Shown here one piece after another: positions 12,262 to 25,000 of a stretch of 64,000 nt of DNA. The DNA is from Antennarius striatus (taxonomy: Eukaryota; Chordata; Actinopteri; Lophiiformes; Antennariidae). Where the stretch lies: the NCBI RefSeq assembly GCF_040054535.1, contig NC_090793.1:18910501-18974500 (forward strand). The letters are read 5' to 3'. The notes beneath the pieces are model-generated. The model was given only the letters and a program-made list of their open reading frames with translations, made no database searches and was not told where the DNA came from. The position numbers were made by a program, and so were the translations under genes. Each line of letters starts with the position of its first letter. Position 1 is the first letter of the stretch.

Positions 12262-15200
12262 ATGAGTGAAAGTGGGGAGTCTGCGGTGAGTTTTCCGTGG
12301 CTGTCTCACAGCGAACCACGCCTACAAAGTTGTCCCATCAGGACACCCGGAAGTGGAGCGACTGACTGAGGGTGGATGTGTGGCAGCTTTCAGCACATAA
12401 ATATTACCTGGTTATCACGTTGTACTTCTGCTATTCCCCTTTTAACGCGTAAATTACTTACTTTTATAACACATAAATGCGCTAAAAAAGACGCGAATAA
12501 TAACTGCTACCTTGAAGGCCTTGAAGCACAAAACAATTCTTAGGAGAGCAACTTAAAATGTTCATCTTCTCTAAATCTGATTTTCTGTAATATCATATTT
12601 TATATCTTCCTTGCCGTTTCTCACAACATAACTTTAGTCTTGCATGTTTTAATCATAATATTTGTTCAAGATGTCAATATCAATAGTTTGTTGTTGGGTT
12701 TTTTTGCATTTTATGTAAGCATTATGATTTTCTTTTGTGTTGAATGACATGAAGTGGATTTACAATGAAGACCCCTGATGGTCACCATGCAGTCGGTTGG
12801 ATGATGGTTGTGTTTGTTTGCTTCCAACAGTCATGCAAATGAATTTGAGCTTCCGAGGGCAGTAACCATTTACTCCATTGTACATAGAAGCAATGCATAG
12901 ATAGCCATTTATGCAAATAGCCATCCTTCAACAGAGGAGAAAGTATTTCCCCCCCAGCTGTCCTCCATACACAATGCAGTTTGTGTTTCCCTCCCCAGGA
13001 AGCTGAAATTTCATTTGCATGACTCTGGGAAACTAAAGACACAACATCATCCCGACTGCCGGGTGACTCCAACCTCCCAGGGGTTGGAACCCCCCCCCCC
13101 ATCCACTCAGAACTTAAGAAGTCTCTTGCATGACGTTCTCCTTTTGTGTGATTAAACTCTAAAAACTATCTTGTGCCCTTTGGACTTTACCCCCTTTATG
13201 GATGCTTCTCAATGAGCCACACACCCTTCATTATAATAGTGCATTGCTTGTACAAACAGCACAAATATGCTGCTGGGTTGCTTGCCTCGGTGCTGAATAG
13301 TATCGTGTGACACCTTTTGACTGCAGAGGTTTACTCTTCTGACATCCTAATTGATGTATTTCTCCATAGATGAGATCCCTGGCGTTGCAGCAGGTCGATG
13401 CGGCCCAAGGGGGGCAGCAGCAGGCTTCATGTGGGAGAAGTTTGCTCTCAAACTACAATCCTCCGAGATTGGAGAATAAGCTCTTATCTCACACCTCAAC
13501 GCTGATGCCATCCAGCCTCCATAGATTTACAGCACAACCTTCCACATGCCCCTCTCTGCAGCCTTCCCGCCTGTCTTCCACATCATCCTCCCTCCTCTCC
13601 ACTTCTTCCGTCCCACCTCCCGTCACCACTCCTCTTCTCAGCATAGAGAACAAGCTCTTAACCAGTCATTTACCTCTCACTTTCTCCGTGGCCACTGTCC
13701 CTAATGTTTCTACGATCAGCACATCACTAGCCAGTCGTCAGCCTCCTCTCACATTCCCACATCATGGGTTGGGTGGAGAGCAGAAGAGGATTGACAGAGG
13801 AGATGAACGTGGAGATAAAATGTCTGAGGAGATGCTATCCAGCTTTGATGACACAAGTGTGGTACATGAAATATTCCATTTGACTATTTCTACCATTTGA
13901 TGTTTGCACAAATTAAAAATCTACATTTAAAATACTTGACCAACACCAGTTTTGTGTCCTATTTTGCAGATATATTTTATTATAAATACTTTAATGTAAC
14001 CTTTTCTGCAATAGACCGATTCCGAGGACGATGATTCTTGGTCCGAGGAGGAGAGGGACGATGAACATGATGGTGCCAGTATGATGATGGAAGTATCTGT
14101 ACAGGAGACAGAGTTTGGCAACCAGGACTTTACACAAGCTTTGGTCACCAGACAGGATGAATTCCCTGAGATCGATAGAGGAGATATTAAGATGAAAGAG
14201 GAACTAAAAGACAAAAAGGTAACAGAAAACGTTTTACATTGGGCGTGTTGTCGTAGAAGTAATCTCTTGTGTGCTGTCTTTGCAAGTCCTGGATTTCCCT
14301 GAAGCGGTACTTTCATGTAATGCGTTGATTAAAGGGAATATAACTCCTTTCAGCTGTTACACACTCTTCTTTATCTTTCTTTGTGCTCCTCAGTATCTCC
14401 TCCTGAATGAAGTGTGTTGCTCCCTGGTCAATAAGAACACAGCTCCGGGCCAGAAGGATTGGGACTCAGAAAAAAGTGTTTGGATCAAAATCATGAACCT
14501 GGCAAAGGACATTTCAGTTCATGATCCCCAGTTTCTTCTCAAGGTAAGTGTGTGTGTCTGTGTGTGAGCAGGCATGTCAACCTGAAAGCATTTTTTAGTC
14601 GCATCACAAACTTGGTTGTGACATTTAAATTTTATTACGTCCAGCTTCAAAGTGGTGATGTATTGTAATTGTCAATGTTCGTGTGTTCGTTTTTTGTCCG
14701 TCAGTCCACCAAATATCTTCGCAACCGTTGCAGATAGAAAGATGAAACAAAAACGTGGTTGTTGGTTTCCTGGGCTGCCTGAATGGAATTAAAGCTTATA
14801 GATGGGATAAGTTATTATAGATATAATCAGTTTTCTTCCCCTTTACCATTCAGGTTTCAGTTTACACCCGACAGAAGTTGAATATCCGCATCACGGCAAA
14901 CTTTTTATTGGCCCTGGCTGCCAATCAACCGTCTACCAAGTCACATCTCCGCAGGTATTTCTGTGCAGCAGTACAGCTGCCTTCAGATTGGCTGGAAGTG
15001 GTTCGGATCTATAGTTTGGTGAGTTTTACTGAGCTCCTATTGACTGCTGTAAACTGGATGCATCAGCTCTGTTGGAAATATCCAGTCTTAACAGTGTGTG
15101 TCTGTTTCCAGTGCTTCAGCCGCTCCCTGCCGATGTGCCTGAAGAAGGCGATGGTTGACAAATTCAAGCAGTTCAGCGAGTATCAGCTGGCAAAATACAA

Positions 15201-18200
15201 CACACGCAAACACCGCTGTAAACACAACCGCAACAGGCGCAAAGCCAAGGTACAGAAATGTTCATTAAATTCAATGTTAAATCAGTTAATACTGTTCAGT
15301 TTGAAAGGATTATTATTATAAGTTTGGACCTCATGTAAAATGTAGATAAACAGAATGTTGTGATATGCAAATCTTTAACGTCAATACAATTGAGTACAGT
15401 CCACAGAGAAGACCTTGGTTGTTTTTTATAAATACGCTCCCATTCCGATTATGAATGCCTCGTGGTTCAAAGAACTTGGGACAGGTTTATGTTTAGCTCT
15501 GTGTTACATCTGGTTTATTGTTTGGTTAAAGTGAACGTTCCAACTTTGGAAACTCAATTTTTTTCTGTTTTACTCTTTCCTTGATTTTCAGAAGCCAACT
15601 GGTCAGCAGCTCAAGCAGTGGGCGAACTTGCTTAGATCAGATGCATCTATTCTGTCGAAGTTTGTAAGTTCATTGTGTCATTGCTTTTGTTTTTTTGTGT
15701 TTTTACATTCAGAGTTATTTTTCTTAAGTCATTTTAGAAGTTGGATTAAAATTTGTTGGCTGGCTTTTAGTTCTCATCCATCTCCACTGCAGATGGTGCA
15801 ACGCTGCAGACATTTTATTGATTGAACCTCTTGAACTTGTTTGACTCTGGATTTTCTGTCTGTCTGTGCTGACAGCTGCAGGTAAAAGACAGCAAAGTGG
15901 TGGTGGATAAAAAACAGAGTGAGTTCAGTATAAAGAAGATGATCGCAAAGCTTCACATTAAAGAACCAGTTGAACATGTCATGGCCATCCTGGGAAAAAA
16001 GTACGCCACACGGACACTCTTCATCACTTCATCAACTGACTTAATATACTAGAATATTTATAATTTAGATATTCATACTAAATCATTATGGAATTAGTTA
16101 AATTTTAAATCCTAGACTGGAGTGATTTACATGAAATGATCAGAAATCAAGATTTTTATTGGAAGCTCTATTTCTAGCAATCATTGGTATTTTATTTATT
16201 TAATGTTTAGACAGTCTGAAGATAGAAAAGTAGTCAATGAGGGAATGAAGATTAATTGTAGACGAGAGACAGTTGACATTTAGCAGTGGGCTTTCACTGG
16301 CCTGGTCCGGATTCTTTCCTAAAATTCCCCGACGATGGTTCTAGGTATCCTGCTGACGCGAAGGCATTCACCTACAGCGGATTGAAGGGTGTGTGGAACA
16401 GGAAAAGAGCTGGCCAGCGAATGAAGCTCAGAGTGCCGCAGACGTGGGAATGGCTGCTGAGTCGGGACGGCAACAAAGCTGCCACCTGGGAGACGCTCAT
16501 TGGTCCGTGAAAAACTTGGACACGCATTTTTTTTAATGTTCCTTTGATACATAGGTAACAAAGTGAATCTGTAATTCTCCAGGTGTTTCTTGTATTTGTT
16601 TTTAAAAATGAAATATATGTTTTTAGATTTTTCTTGTAGAGATTTAACAAAAGCACACAAAATATATGCATATAACCAAGCTCTAAATACTTTAACGCAT
16701 ACATGTCTGTGATCATATACATTGATGAGTCTCTGGTGTGCAGATAATAGGTCTCTTCCCATCATGGCCATGCTGAGGAATCTGAGGAACATCATATCTG
16801 CAGGCGTCGGTAAATCTCATCACGACTACATCCTCAAAAGACTGAGAGACGATGTGAGTTGCCTGCTTTGGTTTCTGTTGTAATGTAACCCGTATGAACG
16901 TGTGAATTTCCCAGTTGGGATATCAATCTGTATGTGAGACGCGTTACCTAACGCTTTCTTTGACGTGTTTCCAGAGAGCAGTCATTCAGAGCCGACTGTT
17001 TCCCTTCAGATTCCTCACTGCCTACAAAGTCATCATGCAGCTTCACGCTCTGGGTGAGACATATCGAGTGGTGGATGACGGATTTGCACAACCCTCCTAT
17101 TTAGCATCCCTGTAAAGACTACAAACCATTCAAAAATAGAACGGAAAAGTTAAATATACATTAAAACCGTGTCTCTTTACGTGTCGCTTTGTCTTAAGGG
17201 ACACAGCTGGTGACCATTTATTTTTTTACCATAACTCCCCAACAAATGTCATGTAAAGACAAAGATATTGATTATTATTTTCATTCTGAATAAACCCACC
17301 AGCTATTTTTCTTTTTAATTAGTCAATTATTTTGTCTATAAAGCATAGGTATAAACAATCCACCCCCAACTTCACATAGCAAGTCTTAATCTACAACTCT
17401 CAAATGTTAAGTTTATTGTCATCAACTAAGATGTAACCAAGCAGGAAATTGAGAACACATACTTTCTCTTCTTTCTCAATCCTTTAGCCTCAAAATCACA
17501 GGAAGCGCTGCCGCCTGTCAAAGACATCCTGAAGGACATCCTGAAGAAGATTCCCAAGAGCAGGCGCTTCCGTCGTCAGACCTGGGACACAAGTCCAAGG
17601 AGCCGGATCAGGGCAACACTTGGAGTGCCATTTATCTATCGACAATACCGGCTCAAAAAGGCGGAGTTCTTAAAGGCCAAGTATGGGAATGTGATGAAGT
17701 TTAGAAGTTTTTAGTCGATATTCTTCAGATTCTTTACATTTTAAAGCTAAACTAACAGGTTTTGTTGTTTGAAGTCATTGCAACACAACTAAAATATATT
17801 TCTCGTTCATTATATTGTTTCGGTTGACAAAACTATTTAGTATTACTGGGGAAAGTAAAAAGGAGTATGAAGACAAGAAATAGAGCCTGACATCAGTGTG
17901 GATTTAAATGAAGACACAGTAAACTCACTGTAATGTAATTACCTGTGTTGCAGTGAGAGGAAGTTCACCATTCCTCTGCTGAACGAGTACCGCAGCGCTC
18001 TGGAGGATGCCATTCAGGCCTCCTGTTGTCACAATGTGCCCCCGCTTCCTGGACGGACTCTTATCTTCATCTCCCATAACATGGGGAATGATATAAACCT
18101 GAAAGAAGACTTCTGTCTACCACAAGACTCAGAGGAGGAGAGCAGTGAGGAGGAAGAGGAAGAAAACGAATATGGGAGGAGAGGAAGGAAGAAAAATAAA

Positions 18201-19029
18201 GACAAACTCACTCCAACTGTAAGGGACCGTTTTCATTATTAGCACAATTCTGAGCATTTTATGTGTGTGTACGAGAAAAATATGTTGTTTTTTAAAAATA
18301 ATTGCCCCATTTTATTTGTGTTCAGATGATGGAGGTGGCAGTTTTGCTCTCCTTGATGATTGGCAACAGAGCAGAGGAGTTTCAGCTCTACCTCTCTGAT
18401 TGGTACAGGTACAAGGAAATCCACCTGGAGTCAGGGGGTGTTTTGGAAAATGTCAAGAGTGTCATGAAACAAATAAAGGTCAGCACCATTTTTAGTCCAT
18501 AACGAAACTCTTATGAGTTTATGTGGCGTGATTAAATGGAAGCTTTTGTACAAATAAGAAATGTACTTGTTCACAGGCGGGTGACATATTTTCAGATGAA
18601 AATGACTGCGACTTCCAGATCCCACTGTTAACCAAGAAAATCAAGGTCAGTTTATTTGTGCGTACTGTATGCAGCTTATTTTTTTATGTTTGTTTGGGTA
18701 TTGTTTTCTATGATTTTGTCAGGTGAGTTCCAACAAGTTTTGAAAAGAAGTTGATTATTAAATCGTTATTCTGGTCTCCCAAGGTCCGTTTCCTAATCCT
18801 TTCGACATTCAATAAATTTGAAGACAGTATAAAGACATTTTTATCCAATATTATGCCATGTCATTGCAATTTAAATTTTTAAAAATAGTTTTTCTGAAGT
18901 TGAAGAATGGGTTGAGGTAGGAGCAACAAAGAATGCTGTTAAAAAAGTTATGGAATCCTGCCATCCATTAGGGCGCACCATGACGGAGCTTCCAGCCACT
19001 CTACCTTCCACTGCATGCCTACAGGCCCC

Positions 19030-19083
<54 letters not shown>

Positions 19084-22000
19084 TTCAGGGCCTGTGTACA
19101 CAAATATATATGCATGCGATTGCCTACTAGATTGTGCTAGTAATTTCCCTCCGGGGATTATAATCAGTATAAGAAATAAAAATTAAAATATAAAGAATGG
19201 GCAGCAACATCTGCGTAAGTAAAAAATCCAATAGTTCAAGAACATTTCATGCGCGGAATCTGAGATTTTGACCTTTTACCTTCATGATCAAAAATGTAAA
19301 CTATGAAGAAAACACTGAATTACCATAACCAACAATTCCTCAGGAGGTAGGTGAGAACCTCTGCTGTAGAACCCGGCTTGAGATGCTTTCCCTTATGTCC
19401 ATTTGTACCTCAGATAGACAACATTATTGTGGTCACCGATTCCTGGGTCCGTCACAGTTTTCAATGGGCCATCAACAACTACAGGAAGGACGTAAACGAT
19501 AAGGCTCTCTTGGTGAACGTCTACCTGTCAGGACGGTAAGACTCAGTTTTTCTGCTGTAGTTGCTATTACTCCCTTTTTTTTTTTGGATGAATTGAAATG
19601 TATTTATCGCTGTATTGATGCTTTGCAGAGAAGCAGGGTACCCCTCAGACAGAAACTGTGTCAATCTGATGGGTTTCAGCGAACAGATACTCAGGTAAAC
19701 TGTCTGGTTGTTCGTTTTAATACCCAAACATATTCCTGATTATACTTAAAAACAAGACACATATTTCTGATTACAGTACAGTAATAATCTGTCTTTTAAT
19801 TGGTTGCCAAAATTTATAAAAGGATGATTATTATATCTGTATGTTAACATTCAGATTGCAGTCAGTGTATTTCTTTGTAAACCAACAGGAATCAGAGACA
19901 CAGCTCGCCTTAAAGGTTACAAGTCAATCTCACTTCAGTAAAAATAAAGACCAAGCACTTTGTTTTCTTTTGAACACAGCGGGGAAGCTGTCACAGGTCT
20001 TTTTGCCGACTCAAGTCAACCGATTTCTAGCTGTGGCTTTTAGTTTCCCTACTGAGTGATATCTGAACTTTGCAGGTGCGTTTTCGGCAACCATTTAACC
20101 ATTCATTCATCTGATCAGGTTCGTGGCAGAAAGAGGATCATCCAGGCTGTTGGAGCATGTGGAACATATAGACAAACTGTTCAGTATCCCCCCACCCGAG
20201 GGAGCTAAAGGCCCTGAGGCCACCGACAGCGTTGTTGCCATACCACCAAGCCCTAAGTTGAGGTAATTTTATTGACACTTCTATCCAGTTTTCACACTTG
20301 ACATCTAGTATTGAAGATGATGAATTTGATCTTGAATTTTCCCCCTGACTTTTAACACCAACTCTTTTCTCTGCCCTCAGGTGGCGCGCTGTGCGTGTGT
20401 TTGTTTCCTCCACCTTCAGAGACATGTATGCGGAGCGTGACGTCTTAGTGAGGAGCGTGTTCCCGGAGCTCCGGCGTCGGGCTGCCTTCCACTGCCTCTA
20501 CTTGCAAGAGGTGGAACTGCGTTGGGGGGTGACAGAGGAGGAGTCGGGGCGGGCCACTGAGCTGTGCCTGTCAGAGGTGTGTCGATGCCAGATGATGGTG
20601 GGAATGCTGGGAGAGAAGTATGGGCTGACACCCCCTAAACCCGTCCTACCTGACCTGCAACAGCACAGATGGGTAAGACGTTACTGGGAATGTATTTGCA
20701 CACTTGATGTTTTCCCATTTTACGACAGAAAAGTATTGAAGTATAAGAAAAAGATGAGGGATTACAATCTTGAAAGAAAACCAGAAATAATCTGATATTG
20801 TCCTACCTCATTGGATTTAAAATGTATGTTGTTGTCGAATTATCCATCCACAAATAAAGTTGTAGAAATGGTCCAATCCTGAAATAAAAACTTGATCATG
20901 CTAACAAGACTTCTGTAGAGATTGTAATAACGTGAGAGTTTTTAAATTTCATTAGAAATATAAAAATATACTAAATAAAAAATTAAACTAATTAACACTT
21001 ATGTATTTGCAATGAATAATAAAATACAGAAATAAAAATAAAATAAAAAATCTATAAAAAATAATATTCCTTCTGTTCAGCTGGCGTCAGCCCCAGCAGG
21101 CCTGTCAATCACTGAGCTGGAGATCCGTCAGTTCCAGGCTCTTTACCCAGACACCATAGACCAGCGGATGTTCTGTTACTTCAGAGACCCAAACATCATA
21201 AAGTACGTACGTCACAATGTGTCTGGACTCTACCTCCCTCCTTATACTCATTATATTTGACTGAATAAACCATTGATGTGTGTAAACTCCTTGAGATTTA
21301 TTCCAAAAGGTTTATAGGATGTCTGAAAATTCTCAGTCATCCAGGTCTTGGTAGATGTCTGTGTTGAATGAAGCCAACATGGCTTGTAAGAAAAGCTTGA
21401 GGACGTTTTGCTTCTCATCCAAGAGCCTTCTTCTCTTCCTTCTTCTCTTCTGAACGACTGGTGGGGAGTCCTATGGAGTGTTCAAGGTTAAGTTATATTG
21501 AATGTCATGGAAATACCTCATATACAGGTATATAGTGTTACAATACATCACCGCTTTGAAGCGTGATATAATGAATATCTGAAACTCCCCACCAGCTGTT
21601 CAGAAAGGAAGCTTCTAGAATGAGAGGCAAAAAGTCTTCATTGTTTTCCTACAAGTCAAAGTTGACATTTTTCAACACAGAGGAATATAGGCTGTATGTT
21701 CAAGGTATTTGTGGTTCCATTTAACTGACTTAAGAGTTTTAACATCCCTTCATTGTTTGTCAGATCAATTCCAGTGGCTTGGAGATCTGACTTTGTTCCA
21801 GAATCAAAAGAGGCTGAATCAAAAATGGCTTCTCTGAAGAGAAACATCTTGACCAGCAAAGCCAAGGTTACTGAAAAGTGAGTCATGTGTGATCTTTACA
21901 ATGCTGAATCTTTGGTATTAATATATATCAACTATGTTTTTAAGATGTTATTTAACACAACAAAGACAAATTCTGTCACCAGTAAAAGAAAATGATGGCA

Positions 22001-25000
22001 TTCTTAGGAATACTCTGACTGTGTGACCGTTCACACTATTAATGTAAATCCAACAGACCCTGAAAGCTAAGAAATTCAACTTTGGGCTGAAATAAGGTGC
22101 TGCCTCTACAATAAAGTATCTGTAAAGATATACAGCACTTTACAGTACTGCTGAATCTGTTGGAATTGCATCAATAGTGCGAACTGTTAGATGAGTTAGG
22201 TTAATTCTGAGAAAGTAGTTTAAAAAATAGAAAAAAAATCAACCTTATCTCTGGTTTGTCAGTGTTAATCAGAGAAGCGCGATACTTTTCTGAGAAAACT
22301 TTGTTAATATTCTAAATAAAGTTCATAGAATAGTGTCAGTGAAATGTCTCACTGTGGAACACATTGCTTCTCTTCTGTTATGGGCCTACCCCATAGATCA
22401 AAACCAGCACCCAACTGGTTTTTCTCCTTTAGAAAAATTCCTCATTCTCTTCACATAATCTTGTAGATGCTTTACCTCAAAGCATTCTGAAAGAACAACA
22501 CAATTGTAAGAGCATCAGAAAATGTTTTCCTTCTGTTTTTCTTCCTCAGCTACTCGTGTGAGTGGGGAGGTCTCGTGGATGGGAAACCGTATCTGGAAAA
22601 ACTGGAGGACTTTGGCAAGGCTGTTCTTGAAGACCTGTGGACGGCTGTTGTGAAGTTATTTGTGGAAGTTAGTCACTCCGATAATTCAGTTTTTATTTTC
22701 AAGGTACCCATCAACCAGGTTATGCTAGATATGGAGTATAAATACTAACAGGGCTGAAATGACTGAAGTAAATATAGTATAGAGTGTTTACTACACTGCA
22801 AAAACACATTTACAAGAAAGATTCCTAGATTTGAAACGTCTGTAAGTAAAGAAAATAAAACTATAATAAATAAATAAATCTGTTCATTGATTTTAAAAAA
22901 GATGAATACATTAACTTTGCACGTTAAAATGAAGCTGAATAAGTTTTATTTAATAATTATTTCCTGATAATGTTTTATGATATTATTAACCTAAGATAGA
23001 AATGTCAGAACTGGATTTTGGTACCTGTGCTTATGTTTTCTTTGCACCTCCATGTAATATCACCAATAGGACAACATGTGTTTACATAGCTAACATACAA
23101 TGGAAACAAACATTTGTCTTCATGTGCAGAAGAGCGACGAGGCAGACGCTTCGTCCAACGCTACCGAGCAGGACGTGCACCAGGAGGCCCTGCAGAGGCA
23201 GTTCTTTGGCCGGGCGAAGCTGCTGCACAGCGCCGTGGAGATGGTGGAGCTGATCCTCATCAAAGGAGGGATGATGCTGCTGGAGGGAGAACCCGGACAC
23301 GGCAAGACGGTTTTCATGGTAAAGTCCTCAAATGAATTGTGTTGCTTTGCATTGGCTGTCACAACTCGGAGCCTGTTGATAGCAGGTGGATTCTGATTTT
23401 ACACTGAGTGTAAAATCACTATGTAAATTCTCCACACAGGCTGCTCTAGCAGATGCCCTCAGGACTGGAGTCAAGTCGAGGTCAAATCTCATCTGTAACG
23501 TCATCTCCTACTCGACCACTGCCAGCCAGTCGGCCAGCTCTGTGGAAATGTTGCTTCAGTTTCTTGTTCAGCAGTTGCGGAAAATGAAAGAAACTGAGGA
23601 GGAATCACCTCTTCCCCGTTCTTACAAGTAGCTGCAATTTGAGTTGTCTTGAAAAACATTACGCATAGAGGCTAAAATTTTCATCTCGTATTATCTAAAC
23701 ATGCACGGCTATTGCCTTTTCTTTCGTTGTTGTTTTTTTTTTAAATCAAAGAGATTTGCTGTCAGAATTCCACTCCGTTTTGAATGACGTGAAGAAGAAA
23801 CCTCTGGTGTTGCTTGTCGATGGGGTGGATCTCGTACGAGACGGCCGAGGTCAGCAGAGCTCTGATTGGATACCGCAACAGATTCCACAGGTCAGTTTCA
23901 AAGATGGAAAACTCTTGGAAAACACACACACCTATTCTTATTTAGTCACAGTGCATTCATACACATACAAGCAAGACCAAACATATTTTTAAAAAAAATT
24001 CAGATTGTGTCCTGAACAGCTCACCTACATTTACACATTCTGATTGCTTTTGTTGTGGCTGTCCTCTCTGCACCAATAAAACTGAGACAATCTTCTTGTT
24101 GTAGGGTGTTTGTCTGATTGTGAGCATCACATCCCAAGTTGCACTATTACCAACCCTGACCAAGAGAAGAAACTCCATCCTGTTCACTCTGGGACAGCTG
24201 ACCATGTCTGAACGGAAGAACATCGTTCAGAAAGCACTACAAACATTCGGGAAGAAGCTCAGTGACTCTGCCTTCAACAATCAGGTTCTGATGTATTTGT
24301 TACTGAAGGCGCCGTAATGCTTGGTCATATGTAGTAACATCTGGAACTACGTAGGCTTCATTTCTGTGTCATAAAATCAGAACCACAATAAATGAGCCAA
24401 TATAAGAATTTGATGCAATAAGAAAATGATTCGTAGTTCAGGTGATTATATATTAATGATGACGTTACTTAAGGAAGGAAGTCAGGATACAAGAGTCTCC
24501 ATGCACTATTACATAGTAGTCTGTGGTGAGAGTAGGGAGTAGGCTGAGGTGGAGGTTTGTAGACGGAGAGGAATGAAAGTGAATGGGATTAAAAGTATGC
24601 AGGCAGAGGGTGTGAAAGAGAAGTGAAGAATAGAACGCTGCATGCAATCCTGCATTCTGGTCCTTTGAGGCTTCTTTCATTAGTCCTGGGTTTATTTTCC
24701 AACATGTTCCTGTGTGTTTGTTCGTCCAGCTGCAGACTCTGATCATGAAGAAAGGAGCTGTGAGTCCTCTCTACCTGCACCTGGCCTGTGAAGACCTGAG
24801 GAACTTTGCCTCCTTTGACAAGGTTTTACAACTTTCTTAAACACTTTAAGAATTTAAATTGACACTAACAATTACCTACTTTTAATATCTGATTAGGATT
24901 AGATAATCAGTAGTTTTCCTCTTTTCAACATTTGAAGACAAGTTCCTAATTTGTTGTTCATGGAGCCAAGGGTATAAGACAAACTAATGTGGAGATTTTT

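Noticed and set aside
12780..13100. A U-type snRNA, vault RNA or telomerase RNA gene in tep1 intron 1, suggested by the octamers
   Set aside because: I found no snRNA core, A/B boxes or template region; the inverted-repeat reading explains the octamers better.
13370..13900. ORF with Ser/Pro/Thr repeats as a possible stand-alone gene
   Set aside because: It joins in phase to the acidic exon and TROVE exons of tep1 and carries the ENKLL repeats, so it is tep1 exon 2.
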